The notes beneath the pieces were generated by a model. That model had not been told where the DNA came from and searched no databases. It was given only the letters and a program-made list of their open reading frames with translations. From Treponema sp. (GTDB lineage: Bacteria > Spirochaetota > Spirochaetia > Treponematales > Breznakiellaceae), in contig WRLF01000021.1 of the NCBI GenBank assembly GCA_009777735.1, forward strand, positions 1 to 37,806: a stretch of DNA of 37,806 nucleotides, written 5' to 3'. Below are positions 1 to 7,895 of the stretch, one piece after another. The number at the start of each line of letters is the position of its first letter. Position 1 is the first letter of the stretch. Position numbers and translations under genes: made by a program.

Positions 1-43
1 CTGATTCCTTGAATTCTCTGGTAAACTTTCTTCTTCTTCCCAT
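1..43 (-). CDS. IS3-family transposase OrfA, N-terminal fragment (partial at window edge)
   Basis: On the minus strand the ATG at 43-41 opens MGRRRKFTREFKES before the edge. Basic RRRKFT followed by EFK is the standard opening of IS3-family OrfA proteins, whose N-terminal helix-turn-helix binds the IS ends. A strong Shine-Dalgarno (AAGGAGAGG) sits just upstream, and the terminal inverted repeat follows at 81-107, in the order expected for the left end of such an element. Only 14 codons are visible, so the call rests on that peptide plus the adjacent inverted repeat. Confidence 0.7.
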   Translation of the reverse strand, partial: MGRRRKFTREFKES

Positions 44-107
44 GTTTTCCTCTCCTTAAGGTTTATCATGGGCTTAACTATCTGTCCACCTTACTGGGGG
101 AAGTCCA
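1..107 (-). mobile_element. End of an IS3-family (IS150-like) insertion sequence, cut by the window edge
   Basis: Read on the minus strand, the element begins at 107 with TGGACTTCCCCCAGTAAGG and continues to about 81. This is a typical terminal inverted repeat of IS150-group elements (TG start, CCCCC block). About 40 bases further in, a Shine-Dalgarno AAGGAG precedes an ATG at 43 that opens the transposase OrfA. The rest of the element lies left of the window, so intactness and the target duplication cannot be judged. Family assignment is from recall of IS150-type ends. Confidence 0.75.
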
Positions 108-169
108 AGCCTGTGGTTTACGAAGTTAAATGCCATTTGACAAAATTTCTTAGGTATATATCAAAAAAA

Positions 170-490
170 TTATTTTTTAGAATTTATTACTTTCTCTACG
201 GCTTCGTTTACAATCTGTTTCATATCTGTAACAATCTTCTGATGTAAATGTTCAAGTGGTTCATTGGGATCAGATTCGACACTAAATAGTTTATAAGATT
301 CTATTTCTAGGGTTTTCGCTAAATGTTCCAGCATATCTGGCTTAGGGTACTTTTTGCATGTTTCTATCATAGCGATATAATGTGTAGACACACTTGCTTT
401 TTCAGCTAGTTCTTCTTGTGTCATTCCCAATTTTCGGCGGTTTTCCTTCAGGTTCGCCGCTAACACCTCTCTAATTCCTTTATTTTTCAA
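170..490 (-). CDS. XRE-family helix-turn-helix transcriptional regulator
   Basis: This 106-residue protein has a Cro/C1-type HTH at about residues 10-66: LKENRRKLGMTQEELAEKA forms the first helices and SVSTHYIAMIE the recognition helix. The C-terminal 40 residues are charged and may dimerise. The best start is a TTG at 490-488, preceded by AAGAGGT at good spacing; no ATG lies in frame upstream. It is divergent from the SUMF1-fold lipoprotein at 795 and sits next to an insertion sequence. The shared 304-bp upstream region contains short palindromes that it could bind (inference). Such small XRE proteins also occur in phage and toxin-antitoxin settings, but no partner gene is seen here. Confidence 0.85.
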   Translation of the reverse strand: MKNKGIREVLAANLKENRRKLGMTQEELAEKASVSTHYIAMIETCKKYPKPDMLEHLAKTLEIESYKLFSVESDPNEPLEHLHQKIVTDMKQIVNEAVEKVINSKK

Positions 491-528
491 AAATTACCTC
501 TTAGGCAATAATAACTTGCTTTTCCTAC

Positions 529-558
529 TTGACACATTTCCGATATGGTTATTATAAT
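529..558 (+). promoter_or_regulatory. Predicted sigma-70-type promoter in the 491-794 intergenic region
   Basis: TTGACA (529-534) and TATAAT (553-558) are separated by 18 bp, both at consensus. It points toward the lipoprotein at 795, which would leave a 5' leader of about 230 nt. The rest of 491-794 holds no convincing gene. It contains ATATG-GT-CATAT around 570, the palindrome CCCATATGGG at 741-750, and an 8-bp inverted repeat TTACAACC/GGTTGTAA (681-688 and 749-756). These could be operator sites for the divergent XRE protein. Confidence 0.6.
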
Positions 559-794
559 TTGCCTATATGGTCATATTCATGTGTTTTATATGTTTATGAT
601 GTAGATTTTTTGCAATTAAGGGCTGGTATTATCCGGTCTTTAATATATCTGCCTTTTGAGCGGGTTAATTACCTATGTTTTTACAACCTCTTCAAAAGGG
701 GTGAGAAAAAAAGAAGAAAAATAGTATTATTATTAAACTTCCCATATGGGTTGTAATATTAGTCGGCGGGCGTTTTACGCAAAAGGAGTTCTGT

Positions 795-1757
795 ATGAAA
801 AATTTATTAAAATTTTTCGGGATTATTGTTGTAATGGCAGTAATCATATTTTCATTTGGCAGTTGCTCGACAGTTTCTAACGATTGGCGTGCACAATCCC
901 CTGAAACAATAGGTATTGAAATGGTCTGGATACCCGCAGGAACCTTTATCATGGGCAGCCCTGCAACAGAAAAAGGTCGTGATAGATACCGTAGTGATGA
1001 GGATCCACAACGTGAAGTAACATTAAGCGGTTTTTATATGGGTGTGTATCAAGTAACACAGGAGCAGTACCAGGCAGTAATGGGAACTAATCCAAGCCAT
1101 TTTCATGGGGGAAGAGGTAGAGAGCCGTCAGAAGGTGAAATTCAAGAAAGACGGCCTGTGGAGAATATAAGATGGTTTGAGACGCTTATATTTGCCAACA
1201 GGTTGAGTATAATTGAGGGGTTGAGTCCTGCATATAGGATTTACAATAGTACCAATCCCGATGATTGGGGGAAAACTCCGTCGGTACATGGTGTAGAAAT
1301 TGTCGCTGGTTCGTCTGGCTACCGTTTGCCAACTGAAGCACAGTGGGAATATGCCTGCCGTGCAGGGACAACAACAGCCTTTAATAATGGTATAGATGAT
1401 TGGGAAGATAAAGTTGGACTTGATCCGATAGGTTGGTTTTGGTTTAACAGTAGAAGTAGGACGCATGAGGTAGGCAAAAAGGCTCCTAATGCATGGGGTT
1501 TGAATGATATGCACGGGAATGTATGGGAATGGTGTTGGGACAGACATCGTGGATATCCCAGTGAATCCCAAACCGATCCTACTGGTCCGTCTGACGGTGC
1601 ATTCCGTGTGACTCGCGGGGGTGGGTATGATTCGGATCAGCATGCCCGATCTGCAAATAGGGTAGCCTCTAGTCCGACTAAAAAGGATCGCTACAGCAAA
1701 TACCAGGGTTTCCGCCTTGTACGCCCTGGTGTAGGCAATGAACAAGAAATAGAATAA
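795..1757 (+). CDS. SUMF1/FGE-fold lipoprotein (formylglycine-generating-enzyme-like domain)
   Basis: This 320-residue protein has a lipoprotein signal (hydrophobic stretch then FGSC, predicted lipidated Cys24), so it is expected at the cell envelope. The FGE-sulfatase domain runs from about residue 40 to the end: EMVWIPAGTFIMGS, then VTQEQYQAVMG, GYRLPTEAQWEYACRAG, GLNDMHGNVWEWCWD and the closing YQGFRLVRP. The strand where true formylglycine-generating enzymes carry the copper-binding cysteine pair reads RVTRGGGYDSDQHARS, with no cysteine, so sulfatase activation is unlikely. AAAAGGAG precedes the ATG at ideal spacing. Proteins of this fold are multiplied in termite-gut and oral treponemes (family knowledge), usually with unknown ligand. 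No partner gene is adjacent. Confidence 0.85.
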   Translation: MKNLLKFFGIIVVMAVIIFSFGSCSTVSNDWRAQSPETIGIEMVWIPAGTFIMGSPATEKGRDRYRSDEDPQREVTLSGFYMGVYQVTQEQYQAVMGTNPSHFHGGRGREPSEGEIQERRPVENIRWFETLIFANRLSIIEGLSPAYRIYNSTNPDDWGKTPSVHGVEIVAGSSGYRLPTEAQWEYACRAGTTTAFNNGIDDWEDKVGLDPIGWFWFNSRSRTHEVGKKAPNAWGLNDMHGNVWEWCWDRHRGYPSESQTDPTGPSDGAFRVTRGGGYDSDQHARSANRVASSPTKKDRYSKYQGFRLVRPGVGNEQEIE

Positions 1758-1897
1758 TCATCGGAAAACAAGCGGTTAAATAACCATTTTCAGGGCTATA
1801 TTTTGGAACAAGTAAAAAACCTTGAAAAAATACAGAAAAAAGAATTGAAGAGGCAAAAATAAAATACTTCACCGCAAGCAGCAGGGTATTCCATACA

Positions 1898-1926
1898 TTG
1901 ACAAGCGTTGAATGGAATGGTAGGGT
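1898..1926 (+). promoter_or_regulatory. Predicted promoter of tRNA-Val
   Basis: TTGACA (1898-1903) and TAGGGT (1921-1926) are spaced by exactly 17 bp, and the tRNA begins 13 bp after the -10. The rest of the 1758-1938 gap shows nothing I can interpret. Confidence 0.55.
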
Positions 1927-1938
1927 AAAAAAACCACC

Positions 1939-2010
1939 GGACGATTAACTCAGTGGAAGAGTGCCACCTTCACACGGTGGAAGTCACTGGTTCAAATCCA
2001 GTATCGTCCA
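1939..2010 (+). tRNA. tRNA-Val (anticodon CAC)
   Basis: A full cloverleaf of 72 nt: acceptor GGACGAT paired with ATCGTCC (2003-2009), D-stem ACTC/GAGT, anticodon stem CCACC/GGTGG with loop TTCACAC (anticodon CAC at 1971-1973), five-base variable loop, T-stem ACTGG/CCAGT with loop TTCAAAT, and discriminator A at 2010. CCA is not encoded, so a CCA-adding enzyme is needed. It reads GUG codons. The stop codon of convergent murE begins only 4 bases beyond its 3' end. Confidence 0.95.
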
Positions 2011-2014
2011 TGTT

Positions 2015-3451
2015 TTAGACTTTTCTGAACCCTCGGAGAGCGTTTTTTACTACTTCCCGGTCGTCAAGTTGTACATTGCCGTTTTTCCAATACTGGAGTT
2101 TCTGATGGCCGCGTCCGGTAATAAGAATAATATCGTTTTTTTGGGCTGTGGTAATAGCGGTTTCAATAGCCTTTACCCGGTCTGTAATGACTTCATAACA
2201 TTTATTGTCCAGCCCCTTTACCATGTCGTTCAGGATAGCCATTGGATCTTCTGAATGAGGATCATCGGTTGTAAAAATAACCTTGTCGGCATTATCAACA
2301 GACAGTCTTGCAATAACCGGGCGGTTGGCACGATCCCGGTCTCCCGCGCAGCCAATCACGATGGTTACCAAATTCTGTTTGATTGATGTTACATATTCCA
2401 GAGCTTTTTTAACACTGTCAGGAGTGTGGGCATAGTCCACAATGACGGTAAAATCCTGCCCTTCATCCATAATCTCCATGCGTCCATCTATCGGGGATAA
2501 TATGGCAACTAAATCTATAATTTTTTCCATTGACAGCCCGGCTGAATAAACAGCGCCCACTGCGCCCAATACATTATATACATTAAAATTCCCGAAAAGC
2601 GGCGAGTTGACCAGGAAGGATCCTTCAGGACTGTTGAGGAGGAATTGTGTTCCCGCAGTGGTCATGTGAATATCTCTTGCTTGAAAATCAGCGTCATTTT
2701 CTACAGCATAGGTGTAGGTGTGAATGCCGTTTTTCCGCAAACGCTGAACAATCCGTACGCCATAATCATCATCAATATTAATTACAGCACAACCGTTAGG
2801 TATAATTCTCGTAAAGAGCTGGTATTTAGCTTCAAAATAGTCTTCCATGTTCAGGTGGAAATCAAGATGTTCGGGGGTCAGATTGGAAAAAACAGCAGCT
2901 TTGTACAGACAGTAATCCGCCCGGTGCAGGGCAAGGGCATGAGACGAAACTTCAAAGGAGACATTCTTTACACCTGCCTTTGCCATGTGAAAAAAAGTTT
3001 CCTGCAAACTGAGGGCTTCCGGCGTTGTGTTTACCGGTTCAATGATTGTTCCTGCGTACCGAATCCCATTGGTACCGATATACCCGGCAGGCTCCCCAAA
3101 GCCACTTAACAAATGTTCAGTAATATACGCAATGGTAGTTTTTCCGTTAGTTCCTGTTACTCCGAACAGGTTCAACTTATGTGTTGGTTCGTTAAAAAAA
3201 ATGTGTGCCAGACGCGGCAATTCAATGTGGGTACTTTCCACAATAATCTGAGGAACGGTTATCCCTTCAATAAAACGCTCGCATACAATAGCGGAAGCTC
3301 CTGCTTTTTCAGCATTTTTCGCAAAAAGGTGACCGTCTACGGTATACCCCTTAATGCAGACAAAGAGATCCCCCGGCCCGACTAAACGGCTGTCTGTTTT
3401 TAACCCGGCTATTTCCAAATCATCATTATAGAAAAATTTTTTAAGATTCAT
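2015..3451 (-). CDS. murE: UDP-N-acetylmuramoyl-L-alanyl-D-glutamate--amino acid ligase (MurE)
   Basis: This cytoplasmic Mur ligase of 478 residues adds the third amino acid of the peptidoglycan stem peptide using ATP. The N-terminal UDP-binding domain has GLKTDSR (17-22) and DLFVCIKGYTVDG. The ATP loop is VTGTNGKTT (about 98-106). The substrate region has the conserved NTTPE, and the C-terminal domain starts near GRMEIMDEG and DYAHTPDS. In diaminopimelate-adding MurE the specificity motif is DNPR and a later Glu follows GKGH; here they read DDPH (396-399) and GRGHQ (446-450). The substrate is therefore probably not meso-diaminopimelate. Treponemal peptidoglycan is known to contain L-ornithine, which fits. 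It stands alone, without the usual mra/mur cluster, and a weak GGTGG precedes the ATG. Confidence 0.93.
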   Translation of the reverse strand: MNLKKFFYNDDLEIAGLKTDSRLVGPGDLFVCIKGYTVDGHLFAKNAEKAGASAIVCERFIEGITVPQIIVESTHIELPRLAHIFFNEPTHKLNLFGVTGTNGKTTIAYITEHLLSGFGEPAGYIGTNGIRYAGTIIEPVNTTPEALSLQETFFHMAKAGVKNVSFEVSSHALALHRADYCLYKAAVFSNLTPEHLDFHLNMEDYFEAKYQLFTRIIPNGCAVINIDDDYGVRIVQRLRKNGIHTYTYAVENDADFQARDIHMTTAGTQFLLNSPEGSFLVNSPLFGNFNVYNVLGAVGAVYSAGLSMEKIIDLVAILSPIDGRMEIMDEGQDFTVIVDYAHTPDSVKKALEYVTSIKQNLVTIVIGCAGDRDRANRPVIARLSVDNADKVIFTTDDPHSEDPMAILNDMVKGLDNKCYEVITDRVKAIETAITTAQKNDIILITGRGHQKLQYWKNGNVQLDDREVVKNALRGFRKV

Positions 3452-3506
3452 GTATTCACCACTTTACCGGCTATCCCCCTCTTAATCAACATAGTATAGT
3501 GTAATT

Positions 3507-5069
3507 ATGATTAATGAAATTTGGGTACTGGAAGTTATTGTTATTGCTCTCCTTGCGTTGCCGCATATCAAGTCTATTGTCAAACCAATTCAAAACCTGA
3601 GTGAACCGGTGTCTTCGGACGGGTTGTCATGGCTTTCGTTTATCGCTCTTGGAATTGTGGTGGGGATTTTTCCGGCTTATGGTTTCCGTCCTGAATGTCT
3701 GCCTATTCTGATATATGCCCTATTAATGAGTATAGGCAGCTTGATTTCTTTTGCTACACGAATAATTTCTCCGGCAGGTGAATTTTATTATAACCGAAAA
3801 CCTGTTGTGTCAATTCTTGCATTATTTTTCCTTTTGATGACAACTCTTCCCATGTTCATTTTTTTCCCCAGACATAGAGAATACATCCGACTGCTTGCAG
3901 ATGACCAGATTGCAATTGCCGAACCGGACATAACGGTTAAACTGGAAAATACGGGCAAGGAGTATTTTCTTCGGATTTATTATCCCGGCAATACAACAGA
4001 CCACACTGCAGCAACGGAAACCCGCTATCAGCGAGAACGCCCTGTTATTTTTATTGTTCCGCCGGATATTGGCTCTGCCATTTCCATTGATCTTATATGC
4101 ACACAGCTATTGGAAATGGGCTATACTCTTGTTACTTATTTTCGCAAAGGTTATGATTCCCCGCTAATAGATGATACTGGACGAAAACACCCAACCTCTC
4201 CTGTTATATTACTAAGACACTGGCGAATTTTCAGACAAGCTGTCAACCACATATCAATAAATCGAAAAGGGAAAAATTCCGAAGCTGAGCGAATGGCCGA
4301 TGTTGAATTTTTACTTTCACACCTTCCCGCTTTACTTGATGATACCGAGAATAATAATGTACCGCCGCTGATACTTGCCGGTTATGGCGCCGGCGGTTCT
4401 GCTCTTGCCTATTTAGCAGGAGATGAAAATTTTTCTTCCCGTTACAGTAATGTGTTGGGAGTCACCGCCATTGAAAGCTATCTGTGGTCTTCATATCAAA
4501 ACGAACATTATCAAGCTCCGCAAACTCCAGCTGTGGAGAGAAGAAGCAGGATCAGAAGTTCCTTTATTCGATATCTTGATCAAGAAATCCGGCGTCACTG
4601 GCTGACCTTTACTAATCGTATGAATGAATTAAGACCTCAGCGAATTGTTCGTTCCGGGCCTTTGCCCGGCGAGAATATTTCCCCGGAAACCCTGCAAAGA
4701 ATACCTGTTTTGTATCTGGTTTCCGGAAGGGCATTGATGAATAATCAAAGAGTACAAAAGCCTTACCAAGCCGTTTTTGACACTTTACGTGACGGTTCCG
4801 GTCCTGCTGCCCTTGTAGCGATCGAAAGCGCCGGCCCGCTGGACTACCAGGACTTTCCGTTTACTCATCCTGTGGTGTCTTTTTTATTTCCCGGATTAAA
4901 AGGCGTAACTAAAAGCGAAAACCCCGTCAGTGATACAGCAGGCATTATCAGTAATTATACAACCTATCTGCTGGAACAGACAGGACAGGAATTTCCCATA
5001 CTGCCCAGCAAATTAATCGGCGGCAGCCTGTACGTTGAAAGCAAAGGACTCCCTGCATTCCGGCTATAG
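3507..5069 (+). CDS. Membrane protein with degenerate alpha/beta-hydrolase-like domain
   Basis: I do not recognise the family of this 520-residue protein. It has about four hydrophobic segments in residues 1-125, then a soluble region of about 390 residues. There, RPVIFIVPPDIGSAIS resembles the oxyanion-side strand of alpha/beta hydrolases, followed by LEMGYTLVTYFRKGYDSP. LILAGYGAGGSALAYLAG then occupies the place of the nucleophile elbow. The usual G-x-S-x-G is G-Y-G-A-G (292-296), so the catalytic serine is missing and a binding or structural role is more likely. It diverges from murE with 55 bp between the starts. No Shine-Dalgarno is seen, and a TATAGT ends six bases before the ATG, suggesting a leaderless transcript. 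Confidence 0.6.
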   Translation: MINEIWVLEVIVIALLALPHIKSIVKPIQNLSEPVSSDGLSWLSFIALGIVVGIFPAYGFRPECLPILIYALLMSIGSLISFATRIISPAGEFYYNRKPVVSILALFFLLMTTLPMFIFFPRHREYIRLLADDQIAIAEPDITVKLENTGKEYFLRIYYPGNTTDHTAATETRYQRERPVIFIVPPDIGSAISIDLICTQLLEMGYTLVTYFRKGYDSPLIDDTGRKHPTSPVILLRHWRIFRQAVNHISINRKGKNSEAERMADVEFLLSHLPALLDDTENNNVPPLILAGYGAGGSALAYLAGDENFSSRYSNVLGVTAIESYLWSSYQNEHYQAPQTPAVERRSRIRSSFIRYLDQEIRRHWLTFTNRMNELRPQRIVRSGPLPGENISPETLQRIPVLYLVSGRALMNNQRVQKPYQAVFDTLRDGSGPAALVAIESAGPLDYQDFPFTHPVVSFLFPGLKGVTKSENPVSDTAGIISNYTTYLLEQTGQEFPILPSKLIGGSLYVESKGLPAFRL

Positions 5070-5083
5070 AAGCATCCGGTTAA

Positions 5084-5099
5084 TGTTTCACGTGAAACA
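5084..5099. promoter_or_regulatory. parS: parS site (ParB/Spo0J centromere), perfect 16-bp consensus
   Basis: TGTTTCACGTGAAACA at 5084-5099 is exactly the bacterial chromosomal parS palindrome, and one flanking base pair on each side also matches, then another (AATGTTTCACGTGAAACATT, 5082-5101). It sits in the 30 bp between the stop codons of two convergent genes, about 9.5 to 11 kb from the dnaA region. In known systems ParB-CTP loads here and spreads to organise and segregate the origin. parAB themselves are not in this window. Confidence 0.93.
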
Positions 5100-5729
5100 T
5101 TACTCCCTAAACAGCCCCACTGTGCCGGTTTTCCATTCATCCCTGGCTTCCATAACCATACGTTCAACCTCAAACCAGTTATTTGCGCGGGGGCCGGGCA
5201 GATCACGGTTCGTGGAATTGTTGAACACAATGGTATTACAGCCAAGTTTTCGCAGATTAATGATGTTTTCCGGTGCGTCGTCAATATATACATGGGCTCC
5301 TACGGCGCCTTTGTCTTTCATAAAGCAAATGTCCCAATACGGAATATCATAATTATCCAGCCAGTCAACAGTTTGGGTGATGGTTGTGCGATGGGAGAAT
5401 TTGAGGAACAGCCGATGAGTGATTATTCGGATTCTGATTCCCTGGTTTGAGAGTTTTCGGAGAATTGCGGGGGCGTTCTTTATCGGTTCCATAACGCGAA
5501 AAATATCCCGCTGGGTTACGGCAAAACGGTGAAGCCGGTCGTATCCGCCTAATTCGTTAATTCCCCATTCATCAAGGCCGTAAGTAACTTCTGTGGTGAG
5601 TGCTTCCAGGGGTTTGTCCAGCCATTCAGCGGCAATTTTTCGTATTGCATCATAAAAATCACCAACAACACCGTCTAGATCAACGCCAAAAATAAAAGTG
5701 CTATCATCCATTTTATAATTCATCTCCAT
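5100..5729 (-). CDS. HAD-superfamily 5'(3')-deoxyribonucleotidase-like protein
   Basis: This protein of 209 residues (203 from the inner start) opens with FGVDLDGVVGDFYDAI, the HAD motif I DxDG with nucleophile Asp17 and Asp19. RIITHR supplies the motif II Thr. MKDKGAVGAHVYIDDAPENI supplies the motif III Lys and motif IV Asp-Asp. The arrangement matches the NT5C/cytosolic type C deoxyribonucleotidase group, which dephosphorylates (deoxy)nucleoside monophosphates; the substrate is inferred. The first ATG (5729) overlaps glgX by 17 bp and lacks a ribosome site. The ATG at 5711, just past the glgX stop with GGAG upstream, is a good alternative. Its stop codon touches parS. Confidence 0.75.
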   Translation of the reverse strand: MEMNYKMDDSTFIFGVDLDGVVGDFYDAIRKIAAEWLDKPLEALTTEVTYGLDEWGINELGGYDRLHRFAVTQRDIFRVMEPIKNAPAILRKLSNQGIRIRIITHRLFLKFSHRTTITQTVDWLDNYDIPYWDICFMKDKGAVGAHVYIDDAPENIINLRKLGCNTIVFNNSTNRDLPGPRANNWFEVERMVMEARDEWKTGTVGLFRE

Positions 5730-7887
5730 TAGGCGGGGCTTTTGATATAAGAATTACCATACTGCGGGCATTAACTTTATATTTATACGAAAGGGTAAGC
5801 GGTTTTTCGCTGCCATTGGGAAGAATATCATTGGGAGAATTCATGCTCGTGTCCACAGCTCGATACCAATGTTTGAGGTCATTGGCAGGCGGAATGGTGA
5901 AAACCACCTGATCGAGGCCTGCATTAAACATAATAAAAAAGTCATTATCATCTCTGTCCCGTGCTACTTCGCCCCTGCGGCCGTTAATCTGCAAAGCAAG
6001 GCTATATCCTAACATATCCCAGTCCGGACTCATGCCTTTATCCGTATACCAGTTGATGTCGGGAATTGCTTTATAGCTGCCTTCACGTCCGGTATAAAAT
6101 TCAGGCCGCATAAAGCCGGGGTGACTGAGGCGGAATGTAATCATCTCTTTAACAAAACGGAACAGCCCCTTGTTTTTTTCCAACAAGGTCCAGTCATACC
6201 AGGATATTTCATTGTCCTGACAATAAGCGTTGTTATTCCCATTCTGGGTTCGGCCAATTTCGTCACCGCCCAGGAGCATGGGCGTCCCCAGCGATACCAG
6301 GAGGGTGGCAAAGAAATTTTTTACCTGTTGCTCCCTGATTTTATTCAGTATCGGATCGCTTGTTGGGCCTTCACTGCCGTAATTATAACTGATGTTGTTA
6401 TCGCTTCCGTCCCGGCTTTCTTCGCCGTTGTCTTCGTTGTGTTTGTGGTTGTACGAAACCAAATCAATGAGGGTAAAGCCATCATGACTGGTGATAAAGT
6501 TAATCGAGTGAAAAGGCTTGCGGCCATCGCGGAGGTACAGGTCAGAACTGCCTGACAGCCTCGTTGCCAGGCATCTTGATTCTTTAGGATCCCCGCGCCA
6601 GTATTTGCGGATATCATCACGATAGCGGTCATTCCACTCAGCCCAGCGTCCGCCGGGAAACCAGCCAACCTGATATGCGCCTCCGGCATCCCAAGCCTCG
6701 GCGATTATTTTAGTGGAGCTTAATATCGGGTCTTGTGCTATGTGTTCCAGTACAGGAGGAGATTCCATTAAATTGCCGTGCTGATCCCTCCCCAATATCG
6801 AACCAAGGTCAAAACGGAATCCATCCACATGCATTTCCACTACCCAGTAATGAAGGCAATCCATAATAAAGGTGCGGACGATGGGGTTGTTGCAGTTTAC
6901 TGTATTACCGCACCCGGAGTAATTTTTATAATACCGTTTGTTGTCTTCTAAAGTATAATATATGGAATTATCCAACCCCCTGAAAGAAATCGTTGGACCA
7001 TGTTCATTACCTTCGGCAGTATGGTTAAAAACAATGTCCAGAATTACTTCTATGCCTGCTTTATGCAGTTCCCTCACCATGAGTTTAAAATCCCTCACCT
7101 GGCCTCCGGGGCTGCGATCTGCGGCATAAGATTCTTTGGGTGCGAAAAAAGCCATTGTCGAATAGCCCCAGTAGTTGGTTAGCATTTTCCCGGTGTTAGG
7201 ATTAATTCTGGGATACTCCCGTTCGTTAAATTCCTGCAATGGGAGGAACTCCAGGCTGGTAACACCCAATTCTTTCAAGTATGGAATTTTCTCAATAACC
7301 CCCAGGTAGGTTCCCGGATGCCGCACTCCTGAATTGGGATTAGCTGTTAACCCCTTAACATGTGTTTCGTATAAAACACTGAACCGCAAAGGGTAGTTTA
7401 ACGGAGCATCTCCCTGCCAGTCAAAATCGTTATCGTCAATAACTGTACAACGCGGCATATCAAGCAAAGTATCTACAGTAGAAAACGAAAGGTCTTTTTT
7501 CGATGCATCAGGATCATAACCTGCACTTTTTCCTAAATCCCAGTTTTCAAGACTGGTGAGGGCTTTTGCATAAGGATCTAACAAAGCTTTGTGAGGATTA
7601 AAACGATGCCCCCGCTCAGGCTGATAAGGACCGTTTACCCGGTACAGATAACAAGCTCCGGCTTTCAGACCGTGAACCAGAATGTGCCATACATCTCCGG
7701 TTTTACCGCCTTTGTTGCCAAGGGGTATTTCAACATAGGAGCTGTCTTTTTCCTGGGAATCAAAAAGGACAAGTGTAACCGATGTTGCATGACGGGAAAA
7801 AATGGCAAAGTTTACCCCTTCACTGTATAATGTTGCACCCAGAGGGATTGGTTTGCCGACGCTGATGGTAAAGTCAACGAAGTTCAT
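5713..7887 (-). CDS. glgX: Glycogen debranching enzyme GlgX / isoamylase-type GH13
   Basis: This 724-residue protein hydrolyses alpha-1,6 branches of glycogen or alpha-glucan. A CBM48-type beta domain covers about residues 10-95 (GKPIPLGATLYSEGVNFAIFS). The GH13 barrel follows with region I DIVFNHT (284-290), region II GFRFDLG with nucleophile Asp360, region III IIAEAWD with acid/base Glu397, and region IV TSHDG with His468-Asp469. Length and order are standard. It is followed by the HAD protein with overlapping ends, so they are probably co-transcribed. No Shine-Dalgarno precedes the ATG. A TTGCAA-17-TATAAT promoter ends 8 bases before the start, so the mRNA is predicted to be leaderless. 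No other glycogen genes are in view. Confidence 0.93.
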   Translation of the reverse strand: MNFVDFTISVGKPIPLGATLYSEGVNFAIFSRHATSVTLVLFDSQEKDSSYVEIPLGNKGGKTGDVWHILVHGLKAGACYLYRVNGPYQPERGHRFNPHKALLDPYAKALTSLENWDLGKSAGYDPDASKKDLSFSTVDTLLDMPRCTVIDDNDFDWQGDAPLNYPLRFSVLYETHVKGLTANPNSGVRHPGTYLGVIEKIPYLKELGVTSLEFLPLQEFNEREYPRINPNTGKMLTNYWGYSTMAFFAPKESYAADRSPGGQVRDFKLMVRELHKAGIEVILDIVFNHTAEGNEHGPTISFRGLDNSIYYTLEDNKRYYKNYSGCGNTVNCNNPIVRTFIMDCLHYWVVEMHVDGFRFDLGSILGRDQHGNLMESPPVLEHIAQDPILSSTKIIAEAWDAGGAYQVGWFPGGRWAEWNDRYRDDIRKYWRGDPKESRCLATRLSGSSDLYLRDGRKPFHSINFITSHDGFTLIDLVSYNHKHNEDNGEESRDGSDNNISYNYGSEGPTSDPILNKIREQQVKNFFATLLVSLGTPMLLGGDEIGRTQNGNNNAYCQDNEISWYDWTLLEKNKGLFRFVKEMITFRLSHPGFMRPEFYTGREGSYKAIPDINWYTDKGMSPDWDMLGYSLALQINGRRGEVARDRDDNDFFIMFNAGLDQVVFTIPPANDLKHWYRAVDTSMNSPNDILPNGSEKPLTLSYKYKVNARSMVILISKAPPNGDEL

Positions 7888-7895
7888 TAAGTATA

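Noticed and set aside
529..756. 75-codon plus-strand open frame between the XRE and SUMF1-fold genes
   Set aside because: Starts inside a consensus promoter, has no ribosome site, and has a peptide of low-complexity hydrophobic and aromatic residues.
1128..1745. 205-codon minus-strand open frame opposite the SUMF1-fold gene
   Set aside because: Antisense shadow: no ribosome site, odd composition, and the plus-strand protein has clear family motifs.
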